From Cololabis saira (taxonomy: Eukaryota > Chordata > Actinopteri > Beloniformes > Belonidae): 64,000 bases of DNA. Location of the stretch: contig NC_084591.1 of NCBI RefSeq assembly GCF_033807715.1, forward strand, positions 44,840,368-44,904,367. The letters are read 5' to 3'. Numbering within the stretch: the stretch's first letter is position 1; the number at the start of each line of letters is the position of its first letter. The translations under genes were made by a program, and so were the position numbers. Below, in pieces: positions 23,321 to 34,000 of the stretch. The notes beneath the pieces were generated by a model. The model was given only the letters and a program-made list of their open reading frames with translations, was not told where the DNA came from and ran no database searches.

Positions 23321-23723
23321 TACGGAAGAGTATTAGGGCCAGGCAGGAAAAAAATAAAAATAATATTTTAGAAGAGAAAGATGTTTTTTTCATTATGCAC
23401 TTTGAGAAAAAAGTCAAAATGTCGAGATTAATGTTGAAGTACAGTTTCGAGTAAAAAGTCAAAATGTTGAGAAAAAAGTAAAAATTTGGTGAATAAAGTT
23501 GAAAAGTTTAGAAAAAAGGCAACATTTCAACTTTAGTCTTAATTGTATTTCAACATTAATCTCGACATTTTGACTTTATTCTTGAAATTGTATTTCAACA
23601 TTATTCTTGACATTTCGACTTTTTTCTCACCATTTCAACTTTTTTTTTCTGAAGTGCACAATAACAAAAAATCTTCCACTCTCAAATATTTTTTCTCCTG
23701 CATGGCCTTAACACTCTTCAGTA
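23321..23723. mobile_element. MITE family M1, copy 1 ('tacggaagagtattagggcc' ends)
   Basis: Inverted ends run tacggaagagtattagggcc to ggccttaacactcttcagta. The interior is a ladder of 'gagaaaaaagtcaaaatg' on one arm and its complement on the other, so the whole element can fold back. Other copies: 25691-26060, 34658-35015, 40060-40316 and 53809-54092. Confidence 0.8.
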
Positions 23724-24267
23724 GATATGAGACATGGCTCTGAGGCCCAATTTATTTCCAAGAAAAGTTGTTAAACAAAACCAAAGAGTTGCACCTCTGG
23801 AAAACTGAAAAAATGTGCAGCTCAAACTCAAACATGCACTTTGATTAACAATGAATGTTTGTGATATACATAAAAAAAGGAACATTTGCAAACACCTCTT
23901 GGCTTTCAAGTACAGTTAACACAAACCACTGCCGTAGTACAATAATTTGAGCTTGATCTGCAAGTTCAGTTGACATTTGTCCTGTTTCACACAGAGGTGT
24001 CGCTGCTACAGTTGTGGATCTATGTCTCCCTCTTGTGGACGATTTGGGTATTACAAGTGAGTTTCAATGGGACACTGCACTGACGTCCAGAGATCAAATA
24101 TATTTTCATGGAGGCATGTCATCATTCAATGGATCATGAACAGTGATGTGCATTACAGAATACTATGTTCTCTCTTGTTATTTTTTCAGTGCAAAAGTCA
24201 AAAGAGAAGAGAAACAGAGAAAGGTATAGAAAGAAAGAGTTTCAATTATATATGTTTTTAAAAATGA

Positions 24268-24273
24268 TTTATT
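24268..24273 (-). terminator. Polyadenylation signal for membrane IgD
   Basis: tttatt on + is AATAAA on the minus strand, about 200 nt past the TM2 stop of IgD. Confidence 0.5.
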
Positions 24274-24472
24274 AAACATTCATTTTCATGGTTTTCACAC
24301 CAAATTCACGTGAATCGTGGACATACATGTATACAGTATAAACAGGTCAATGCAATATCAGAAATAAAAAAAAGGAGCAGAATTATTTAGGAACGCTTTG
24401 AAATAAATCAGTCCATCTGCAGTAAGAAATCCTAAGATGTCCAGGTAGAGTGGATCTGTCCTGTGATCATCA

Positions 24473-24481
24473 TCATTTGGT
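24473..24481 (-). CDS. ighd: IgD TM2 mini-exon (T-K-stop)
   Basis: A polypyrimidine acceptor (ccctttcag) is followed by acc aaa tga. TM1 ends in phase 0, so this gives a two-residue cytoplasmic end (VIK-TK), as is usual for fish membrane Ig. Confidence 0.75.
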   Translation of the reverse strand, partial: TK

Positions 24482-27400
24482 CTGAAAGGGAAAAGGAACG
24501 GGAATGTGTCTGATCACTGTTGCGCAAAACAAATATTTGACTCCAAATAAATAATAAAACATTTAGAACGACATAAATATTGGACAGAGCAGGTGTTACA
24601 ACCACACTGGACAATATGAGAATTATCAGTGCTGAAACTTACCTTTATGACCATGATGACGACAGAAAAGATGATGGTGGTGAAGAACAAGAGGAGGAAA
24701 GTAAAAGCCATGTACCAAATGTGCATCACTGTGTCTTGGCTCACATCTACATGCATGATGTCATCAAAGAAATTACAATGCTCCAGCGTGTCTGTGAAAG
24801 ACGTCAAATTAAATCTGTTATTTGAGATAAAAAAAAGTCAAACTGGCTCATTCTGGTAAAATATTCATTCTTTAAAATGTATGAAAGAAAAATGAGGATG
24901 AAAAGTACCTGGATTAGAAAAGTGGAGGGACAGGGTGGTGTTTCCATGTGTCACCCTGCAGGTGAGGAGCACCCTGGGTAGTGAGTCAACCTGGGACAGA
25001 TGAAGGCGGCTTTGGATGCTGAACTTTCCATCCGGGCCTCTGTGGGGCTCGCTAACGTTGTAGCTCCACAGCTGTGTGGTTTCATCACGAAACCAGGGGA
25101 TATTAATGGATGCAGGGCTGAAGCCAGAGACCAGACACACAAGTTCATCAGAACCCCGAAGCAAGATGGCTGAAGGTTTGCTGTGGATCACTGAGGCTGG
25201 AGAAACAGTCAGGGAAGGATAACATTATTAAAGAAAAGGCAATGGAGCAATAACTAATATGAACAGTGAACATTTACTGTGACCTCACCAAACACAGGAT
25301 TTATACTGGTTTTAAGTGGTGTGTCAGATGATTCATGTCTGACAACACAAGTATAAGTTGAGTTTTTGTCCTCAGTTTGGGATACGTTTAGTCTGCTGCT
25401 CATTGAGTAAGATCTTCTCCCTGGGTCTTTCCGTGGATCGCTGTTCATGTAACGAGAGGATGTGAGTCTGTGAGCATTTTCCTCCCAATCTACGATGATG
25501 TTGGAGGGGAAAAATCCAGAAACTAAGCAAGCCAGCATGAGGGTGTCAGACGTAGACAGTTCAGCAACAGTTGGTTGCACAATCCTCACGGTTGGAGGAG
25601 ACAGGTCTTGAAAAATACCAGAAGAAGAAAACAGTAAATAACGGTTCAAATGTGATTGATTTTTCTGTTGGAGTCACAACAGAAAAGAATTACAAAGTAT
25701 TAGGGCCATGCAGGAGAAAAAATATTTGAGAGAGATTTTTTTTATTGTGCACTTCGAGAAAAAAGTAGAAAATGTTGAGATTAATGTTGAAATACAATTT
25801 CAAGAATAAAGTTGAAATTTTGTGAATTAAGTCAAAATTTCGCCTTTTTTCTCAACATTTCAACTTTATTCACGAAATTTATACTTTTTTCTCAACATTT
25901 CGACTTTTTTCTCGAAATTGTACTTCAGCATTAGTCTTGACATTTCAAGTTTTTTCTCGACATTTCGACTTTTTTCTCGATGTGCATAATGAAAAAAAAA
26001 ATCTTCCTCTAAAATATTATTTTTATTTTTTCTCCTGCCTGGCCTTAATACTCTTCCATAGAAGGATATTGTTGTTACCATGGATAATGTTTCTAATACC
26101 TGCACTTTTGCTGATGTGCTCCTCGTAGCCCTGGTTGGAACATCGGTGTTTCCCCTCACAAGACACTGGTTTATCCGCGAGCCAATCCTTCGCTGAGACT
26201 TGGAGGAAGCTGCGCAAAGTCTCTGTCCCATTTCTGTGAGACACAGGTTGCTCCGTATGGACATTGGGGGATGAATATTTGTCACCACCGACTTTCCAGG
26301 TGACAGAGAAATGACTGAGACGAGGACCAACCAGAAGACAGGTAACGTTCACCGGTCCCTTGTTGTGAAGCTGCTCCAGTGGTGGAGCCTGAACATAAAC
26401 ACCAACCACCTGAGACCATGCTGGAGTCACTGAAACAAGAACATCAGGTTAGACGCTTCAAAACTACAAACCTGTCAACTCACAATTAAGAGAAAAGTCT
26501 CAAACAACTGTAACAGATGATTTAAAAGAGCATGACTTGTCTATCTTTTGATAAAAGGTTAAATCTTTAAGGGTTACGTCACAGTTTGCCTGAGCAGAGG
26601 CTGATGTTCCTTCTGACCTGTTTATTCAGAGAACTGTCATAAGAATAATCACACTACTTCTGCCAAGAAGGAAACATGTTACCTTGTTTTAACAGGTGCT
26701 TCTGGGTTTAAAAGGTTCTACATGATAGTTTTGGTTGAATAATCTATACAATCACTGTGAAACAGTAAAACATTTAACCAAAATAAGACAGTTGGACCAG
26801 TGTAATAATCACTAAATAAAGAATTTTATTCCCCAGGAGGACACAAAAACACCTCCACATCTTTACTTGATAAACCTTGAAATTATTATCAGATATGTGC
26901 TTGAATGTGTTTCTCTTGTTAAAGTGTTACCTGAGCAGAAGCTGATGTTCCTTCTGACCTGTTTATTCAGAGAACTGTCAGACACCTCACATGTGAAGTC
27001 CTTCCCTGTTTCCCACTCTTTCTGAGGAACCTTCACTTCACTGGTAACAGTCACACGTCCATTTGTATCCATGGAGGTCTTGTTAGTAGATGAAGATATC
27101 GACTTTAACTCAGTAAACCATTTAATTTGAGGATTGAAGCCCCATCCTGAACACAAGAGTTTCTGTTGTGACTCTTCACTAGGAGCCAGAAGAAGTTCCA
27201 CTGATGGTTCCACTAAATATAACGTTGAAAAATGAAAAAGAAAAACATAAATGATTCGTTTTGGGAATTATTCATTATCAATCATCTGTTACTGACAATA
27301 ATGAAAAACAATCTCACCAAAAATATTGTTGATGGAGTTAGACTCAAAAGGTTTGCTGGAGAAACCTTGGTTGACTTTGCAGGTGAAACTCGTGTCCCTG

Positions 27401-30149
27401 GTCCAGTTTTGTGGAGGAACAGAGAACCTTCTACTGACTGAATGGAGGTCCGAGGCTTCAGGGAGATCAACATAATGCTTGTCAGGAAAATCCGCTCCTT
27501 TGGCCTGAAATGTGACGTAGAGGTCGTGTGAGGAGAGCGGTGTGATGTCACACTGGAGCACAGCAACGTCTCCCTTCAGCAGGTCTGGGAGAGATCTCCT
27601 GATCTCCACCAGTGGAGCTGGACCTGCAGGACCTGGACGATGACAGCACGATGGAAAACTGACATTTTCATGTACAAACAGTGTTATTTAAAAGTTTAGG
27701 CTTCCATTCACACATGTGTTCTTTCCAGATTTATTAAAGTGATCCAAACTGAAAAATATACACATAATAAAATAATTTCTGGACTACGACGGAGTGTTAG
27801 GGCCAAAAAAAAATTGGAAATTACGAGAATAAAGTCATAATATTATGAGAATAAAGTGGTAAAATTACGAGAATAAAGTCATAATATTATGAGAATAATG
27901 TTGTAAAATTACGAGAATAAAGCTGTAATATTATGAGAATAAAGTCGTAATATTACGAGAATAAAGACATAATTATTTATATTTTGGTATCGGTTTCACA
28001 AATTAGGAAATACTTAATCTTTTGGCACATCAGCATCGAATTATTATCAGTATAAGGACTTTAAAACGATTGTGCAAATGACTGCGTCTATTTCGAATAA
28101 GGAAGAAATTGCGTCTTTCGTAGAAGAGGAAAATCTTTATGATCATCCTCATTGTTTCCTGAGAAACAACAAAACCTCTTTGAATGATGCAGATGGAACC
28201 ACCGCTAGCCTTGCAGTCACCATTACTATACTATACTATACTATACTTCCTGTTAGAGCTCTCATAAATTACGACTTTATTCTAATAAATTACGACTTTA
28301 TTCTCGTAACATTATGACTTTATTCTCGTAATTTTACAACTTTATTCTCATATTATTATGACTTTATGCTCGTAATCACCAATTTTTTTTTTGTCTTAAT
28401 TTGGCCCTAATACTCCGTCTTACTGGACCAATATGATAGTTTGCAAACGTTGATCTTCTTACCTAAAACCTTTACCGTCTTTTCAACAGTGAAGCAGGGA
28501 TGTTGAGCTTTACAAGTTAGCAGCTTCAGGTTTTTCCAGGTCGTCGACGGGACCTTCAGTTCACTGATTAAAACGGATGTGTTTGTGACTCGCTTCACTT
28601 GATGGTTGGATGGAGGTTTCGCATCCATCAGCCAGCTCAGGTCGGCATCAAACACACTGCTGATGGAACATTTAGCATTCACATCAGTATTTGTCATGAC
28701 TGTCTTGAAGCTGGGAATCTCCACATGGATGGAAGGACGGCCACTTCCATGGACTGCTGGAAACAGGGATCAGTCATCACATATTCATCCAAGTTTTAGG
28801 GAGTTTAGGGAATGCACATGACGTCACAGATGCGACTTCACAGCGGGCTACGCCCACTGAGTGGCAGAAAGACTGAGTGTCAGAAAGACTGAGTGGCAGA
28901 AAGACTGAGTGGCAGTGTAATCTTTCAGTTTGAGCAACTGGAAAACATCTAAAATGGGAAAGAGCTGTTGTGAGTTTGACTGTACTCATAGATTTAGCAA
29001 GAAATCAGAGTTATCGTTTTACAGACTGCCGAAAAATAAGCTTAAGAGAGACAAATGGATTGCTGCAATTCACAGAAACAACTGGATTCCAGGCCCCGAA
29101 ACGTGGAGTTGTGGTTCCCATTTTGTATCAGGTAATGTTGGATTTTTGGGTAGCTAACGTTAAACCAGGGGTCCAAAGTCCAAAGTCGGTCCTCATGGGC
29201 CGATGTCCTGCAGGTTTTAGATGTTTCCCTGCTTCAGCACACCGTGATACAAGGAGCTGTGTCATCAACAGAGCTGTCCAGACCTTGATGACAAGCTGAT
29301 GACGACCGTTAATTTGAATCAGGTGTGTTGAAGCAAGGAGACATCTAAAACGTGCAGGACACCGGCCCTCGAGGACCGACTTTGGACACCCCTGCGTTAA
29401 ACGGTCAAATCATAAAGTTCGGTGTCCTCATCACTTTAATTTCTACAACAAATCCTGACTTGAAGTCGGACCAAGCGTCAAAACTTTGGTATGCCTTCAA
29501 GCTTTGCTTCGTGTATTTCCCTGGCGTAGAAATGAAGTACATATAAATATCAGGAAACTGGATACGTGGCCAAATATTAATGTCCATGGACCACTGGTTC
29601 TTCAGGTAACTGTACGGGTCACTGTCAAGTCCAACTGCCTTAAATTTAAGCCGATAATCGGCTGTTATTCCGTCTTCTCCACTAGTTGCAGCTGTTTTTG
29701 CCACTCAGTGCCAGTAAGGGGGCTGGTCCAGTGGGAATGTGACGTCGATGCAGACCCTCTATATAATCAGTACAAAATCTGTCATTAAAAAACAACTTGT
29801 TGTGGACATTACGTCCATAACTTACTCTGACAAATGCTTGTTGTCTTTGTATATTCAGTGTCTTTGTGAATGGACTTGCAGGTAAAGTTTGAGCCTTTAG
29901 CCCACTCTGACATGTCCGGCTCCATTTCGGTGGTCAGACTGTAGGTTTTCTCTTCTCCCTCCACACAACTCTCCAGATTCCTTTCCTTGGGTTTAATGTG
30001 TGACAGACGCCGGTCGTTCTGTTGCCACTCCACACTCAGTTCTTTAGGAAAGTAGCCGCTTAGGGTGCAGATGAGCCTGACCTGCGAGACCCCGAATTCA
30101 CCTTCCCAGACGGGATACAAGGTGATGTTTGGAGCCACGACCCGCAGCT
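24473..30149 (-). CDS. ighd: Immunoglobulin delta heavy chain constant region (Cdelta1-7, TM1, TM2)
   Basis: Nine minus-strand exons, each with AG/GT borders: d1 29826-30149, d2 28463-28756, d3 27318-27632, d4 26931-27212, d5 26100-26429, d6 25289-25606, d7 24909-25196, TM1 24643-24791 and TM2 24473-24481. Seven Ig constant domains followed by a membrane anchor is a known teleost IgD layout; no d2-d3-d4 block duplication is present. All domain junctions are phase 1, matching the Cmu1 donor, so the chimeric Cmu1-Cdelta1 transcript known in teleosts can form. There is no secretory tail exon that I recognise. The gene lies directly 3' of Cmu, as expected for co-transcription and alternative splicing. 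Introns hold MITEs, a THAP-bearing element and a copied piece of d4. Confidence 0.9.
24643..24791 (-). CDS. ighd: IgD membrane exon TM1
   Basis: 49 codons: an acidic extracellular spacer with one Cys ([10 protein letters not shown]), then a transmembrane helix rich in F, L, I and V that includes [13 protein letters not shown]. It ends at VIK before a consensus gtaagt donor. Confidence 0.9.
24909..25196 (-). CDS. ighd: IgD constant domain Cdelta7
   Basis: Ig C1-type domain with first Cys in [11 protein letters not shown], core Trp in IPWFRDE and second Cys in LLTCRVTH. Acceptor tctccag, donor gtactt. Confidence 0.9.
25289..25606 (-). CDS. ighd: IgD constant domain Cdelta6
   Basis: C1 domain: [13 protein letters not shown], core Trp in IIVDWEEN, second Cys in [12 protein letters not shown]. 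The donor is gtgagg. The acceptor is a plain AG (tttttcaag). Confidence 0.9.
25691..26060. mobile_element. MITE family M1, copy 2, in the d5-d6 intron
   Basis: Ends are tacaaagtattagggcc and ggccttaatactcttccata. The ladder is 'gagaaaaaagt' repeats and their complements. Its right end lies only 40 nt from the d5 splice donor. Confidence 0.8.
26100..26429 (-). CDS. ighd: IgD constant domain Cdelta5
   Basis: C1 domain: [20 protein letters not shown] holds the first Cys and core Trp; the second Cys is in KPVSCEGKH. Starts with the Pro-rich [10 protein letters not shown] linker. Donor gtatta is weak. Confidence 0.85.
26589..26639 (-). pseudogene. Copied fragment of the Cdelta4 exon 3' end
   Basis: 51 nt matching 26930-26980 (the 3' end of Cdelta4 plus the first donor base) with one mismatch, in the same orientation and 341 bp away. 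The copy lacks the rest of the exon. Confidence 0.8.
26931..27212 (-). CDS. ighd: IgD constant domain Cdelta4
   Basis: C1 domain: [17 protein letters not shown] (first Cys and Trp), second Cys in [10 protein letters not shown]. It ends in RNISFCS before gtaaca. Confidence 0.9.
27318..27632 (-). CDS. ighd: IgD constant domain Cdelta3
   Basis: C1-like domain: [20 protein letters not shown], then [11 protein letters not shown]. The usual core Trp position reads as Y-V-T-F, while a Trp occurs later in PQNWTRD. The donor is gtgaga. Confidence 0.9.
27785..28422. mobile_element. MITE family M2, copy 1 ('tacgacggagt(a)ttagggcc' ends), in the d2-d3 intron
   Basis: The ends are inverted: tacgacggagtgttagggcc and ggccctaatactccgtctta. 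The arms are ladders of 'ttacgagaataaagtcataa'. The centre holds a non-ladder segment (about 28020-28240), also present inverted at about 49000-49240, with a short ORF containing [15 protein letters not shown]. Other copies are at 31704-32006 and 48397-49506. Confidence 0.8.
28463..28756 (-). CDS. ighd: IgD constant domain Cdelta2
   Basis: C1 domain: [20 protein letters not shown] holds the first Cys and Trp; the second Cys is in [11 protein letters not shown]. Acceptor tttccag, donor gtaaga. Confidence 0.9.
28800..29800 (+). mobile_element. Remnant of a THAP-domain transposon in the d1-d2 intron
   Basis: On the + strand 28954-29136 encodes a THAP-like zinc-binding start: [14 protein letters not shown], then [16 protein letters not shown] and [12 protein letters not shown] (the C2CH pattern). 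On the minus strand 29405-29704 is a separate open frame ([29 protein letters not shown]) that I cannot name. THAP domains occur in P-element-like and Kolobok transposases. The element is itself split by a hAT MITE (29166-29394). The borders are estimates. Confidence 0.65.
29166..29394. mobile_element. hAT MITE, copy 1, with 8-bp target duplication
   Basis: Starts caggggtccaaag and ends with its complement (ctttggacacccctg, one extra base). Flanked by cgttaaac on both sides (29158-29165, 29395-29402). Related copies at 46925-47136 and 48725-48952. Confidence 0.9.
29826..30149 (-). CDS. ighd: IgD constant domain Cdelta1
   Basis: C1 domain: [20 protein letters not shown] (first Cys and Trp), second Cys in SNFTCKSIH. 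The acceptor tctgtcacag is preceded by a pyrimidine tract. It starts in phase 1, and so accepts the Cmu1 donor (a|ag ctg cgg). Confidence 0.92.
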
Positions 30150-31047
30150 CTGTGACAGAAAACAGATGACAGGTCTTTTTACATGTTTCCTGCTGAATGT
30201 TAGCTTTGACTGTTTGAAAAACACAACCTGATTTGATTTCATTCATACGTACCTTCAGACTTTGGTTGGTAACCAGTTGACATGAGTCTTAATTCTAAGT
30301 GTAGTGTGTCTGTTTTTGGGTACAGTAGATGGCAGAGTTGTGGTTTTACAGAGTTATGTGTTGTAGACGTGCAGAAATGGATCTGAAAGTCCGTTGCACA
30401 GATGTTGAGCTTGACAAGATTGATCAGGTTGTACAGAGAGGAAGCTTTGTGTAACACCCAGGTCCAAAATGGGGCCAAATGCAGAAGTGAAAGCACACAA
30501 AGAACAGCAGAGCATTGCAGACGGCAGGTGTGAGGTGCGGTTATGCCAGTAAAAGAAACAGAGAGCACATTTAAATATCTCATGTGTGTTTACATAAACC
30601 ATCAGATGGACTTCTTCTCATGACTTTGCCAAAGGTTTTAGTTACAAGTCCAGTAATTATAGCGTGAAAAGGTAACCAACTGTGAGATCTCCTGATTAAC
30701 ACACCCAGAGGAACACGGTCCGCTGATTCCAGATGTGGTAGGATGAACAAAGTATCATGAAACATAAGATACAAACTGTTAAACGGCCTGATGAGTTTTA
30801 TGTATTATTTAAAACTATAAAAAATATTAACAGTTTCAAAGTCATGTAAGAGATAAAAAAATGGGAGAATACATGAATTGGTATCTTCACTCAAACATTT
30901 ATTTAAAAAAGGATACAAAGTTTTTGGAATTACACTGAAAGAGAAAGAACATTTGTGATTACTTACATGACTGAATGAAAATATAAGAAAAGTTGAGAAA
31001 AAGACAAAAAACGTTATTTTTTTAAGTTCTTTCAGTGCTCTCGTATT
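30150..31047. other. Cmu-Cdelta intergenic stretch
   Basis: No exon, transposon end or octamer ATGCAAAT was recognised. It contains a minus-strand AATAAA at 30898-30903, likely used by membrane IgM. Confidence 0.5.
30898..30903 (-). terminator. Polyadenylation signal for membrane IgM
   Basis: tttatt on + (AATAAA on minus), about 145 nt past the proposed IgM TM2 stop. Confidence 0.5.
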
Positions 31048-31056
31048 TCATTTGAT
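31048..31056 (-). CDS. ighm: IgM TM2 mini-exon (I-K-stop), proposed
   Basis: The acceptor ctcatttcag is followed by atc aaa tga. TM1 ends in phase 0 with ALK, so the protein would end ALK-IK. A polyadenylation signal follows 145 nt later. Because a nine-base exon can occur by chance, support comes from phase, position and the parallel with the IgD TM2. Confidence 0.55.
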   Translation of the reverse strand: MK

Positions 31057-34000
31057 CTGAAATGAGATAAAAAGAAAAAAAGAGGCGTATAAATGTTCAT
31101 CACAAAAATCAAAGTCTGACTATGATATAAATTATAATACGTATATCTAAGTATATAAACATACAAAGACAACATGACAGAATAGCAGAACACACACAGC
31201 TGCTGATCTTTAAACACAGTCTTCACTTTTATACCTCAAATAAACCATTTCTTTATATTTCTTCTTAAATTGTTTTACGTTTTCTTTTAACTCCAAATTC
31301 AAACCATTCCACAGTTTAATTCCACAAACTGATACACAAAAACTTCTTTTTGTTGTACGCACAAATTTGAAGTTTAGGTTTCCTCTTAAATTATAAGGGG
31401 GTTTAATGATGTCTTAGTTTATTGTTTTTTTCTTATGTCTTATTATGGTCTGTCCAGTGATGAGACGTATCCTTAACTAACTTCATTAACTCAGGTAATG
31501 TAAAATGATCAGATCTATGTCATTAACATATTTATTTTGTGCTCTTTTATATTTTTACTCAACTAAATTTCTGATGCAGATTGTACGTTCACCACATTGT
31601 ATTTATATACAACAATAACTGATAAGCTTTTGTAATATTTTAGTTTTAAACTCGTACTTCTAGTATTTTAAGATGATATTCTTTTCAATGCAGTTCAATT
31701 TTTTACGACGGAGGATTAGGGCCAAACTAAGACAAAAAAAAATTGTAAATTACGAGAATAAAGTCATAATGTTGCGAGAATAAAGTCTTTATTCTCATAA
31801 ATTAGGACTTTATTCTCTTAATATTACGACTTTATTCTCATAATATTAAGACTTTTATTCTCGTAATATTATGACTTTATTCTCCTAATATGACGACTTT
31901 ATTCTCACAACATTATGACTTTATTCTTGTAATTTTACGACTTTATTCTCATATTATTATGACTTTATTCTTGTAATTTAGGGTTTGGCCCTAATACTCA
32001 GTCGTAGTTTTTAACATCTAACAAGAAAGTATTTCTACGCTGCTGTCTCACAAATGAAGTGAAAGATTCAACCTGATCTCACAAAAATCTGTGAAATGCC
32101 CACGACCGCTCACCACTATTTTCCGTGGTACCAACACGGAAAATGGTATAATTCCATGTGAGCACCACGGATATTGTACCATGCAAAGTCAATGAGATCC
32201 GTTGTCGTGATATATACACGGATTATGACATTATTATTATTATTTATATATTATTCTTTGTTATAGTGGCTAAATTACGGGTTTTTGTCACGCAAGGTAC
32301 TGTTTGTTACTGTCAGTTTGTAAAAGCATTTTTTTAACGCTGTTTTAGCAGTGTTTTATTGAGGTTTTAATGGGAGCACCACATATATAGTACTATGCGA
32401 AGTCCAGACCACAGTCAACTGCACTAACCAGTCGGCCAAATGCTGATGTGTTATCTTATCTGTGGTCGTTACACTATGTTCCAAAAAGTATTGTTTATAA
32501 TGGACAAGATCCGGCATTTTACGCTGAATTCTATTGTTCAGGTTTTAAAATTCTAGCTAAATACATAAAAAAGGGAGGTGAGGTGTGAGCTTCATAACAA
32601 AACTTCTGTGCCTACTGAGCATTAATAACATGGGGTTATCCATAGAAAGGGGCGATAACAGCCTCCTGCGCCTACTAGTAGGTAGAGTAGGGCCCTACTG
32701 ACCCATATCTATGGGATGATTGTTATCGTTTTGTCCTTCATTCAATGGTATGACAGCAGTCAAATCGGGTGACGGATCCCATTGACTTCGTCCTATATAT
32801 ACTATATCCGTGGTGCTCCCATTAAAACCTCAATAAAACACTGCTAAAACAGCGTTAAAAACATGCTTTTACAAACTGACAGCAACAAACAGTACTTTGC
32901 GCGACAAAAACTCATAATTTAGCCACTATAACAAAGAATAATATATACATAATAATAATGTCATATTCCGTGTATATATCACGACAACGGATCCCATTGA
33001 CTTTGCATGGTACAATATTCGTGGTGCTCACACGGAATTATACCACTTTCCGTGTTGGTACCACGGAAAATAGTGGTGAGAGGTCGTGGGCATTTCACGG
33101 ATTTTTGTGAGATCAGGTTGGAAAGATTTCCTTTGTGACACTTTTTAGTTACTTTTTCATTTTTTTCTTGTTTAAATCAGTCCCAAATCTATCCCTGCAT
33201 TCAAATCTAGATGATTACCTTGAGAGCAGTGGTTCCAACAGTGAACACCAAAGTGATGAGGAAGAGGAGGATGAAGGTGACGGCGGTCTTTGCCATGTTA
33301 TCTTGCTCGGCCTCCATGGCCTCGTTCCAGTGGCAGCTGCTTTCAGTCAGGAGCTCTGCTGTGGCTGCACAGTAACCAATAATAATGAGGATTAGAACTA
33401 TCTATTAAAATCTTTGTAGACACAGTGGTCAACATTTCTGTGAGGTTCCTACAGTAGGTCATTGTGTTCTTGGACCTCACAGGTGAATATCTGTAATTTA
33501 ATCAGTCAGTCTTCCGTCTGCACGTGTCCCATGAACGTTAACAGTTTGGACTGTCTTTCTTTGATGACTCTTATATTCTTTATAGTCATTAACTTGGTCC
33601 TGTAATGATCCTGACTTGCTCTGAGAGAATCCATCGTTAGTCTGGTTACTACGACTTGGTTTGTGAGCGACTGAGAAACATAGAACCCAAGATGAAATAA
33701 TGATGATGATAATGATAATTGGTCTTGTTTGGAGTGCAAGAGCGAGTAGAGAAACACAGGCACACAAAGACAAGTCACACAAGCTGTGTTAGGTATCTTT
33801 CTGCAAATGACAATGAGAAAACTAGATTTATTTAATTATAATGCTGCCTTAAGTTAGTGCGGAGGTGGTATTTTTGTGAGTAAAACGTTAAATAAAAACT
33901 CTTATATCAGAACTTTACAGTTGTGTAAAACTTATATTTACACCAAATGTATGTTTGACTTGGACTGGACCGTGACTGCACACTTCAAATCAACATTTAG

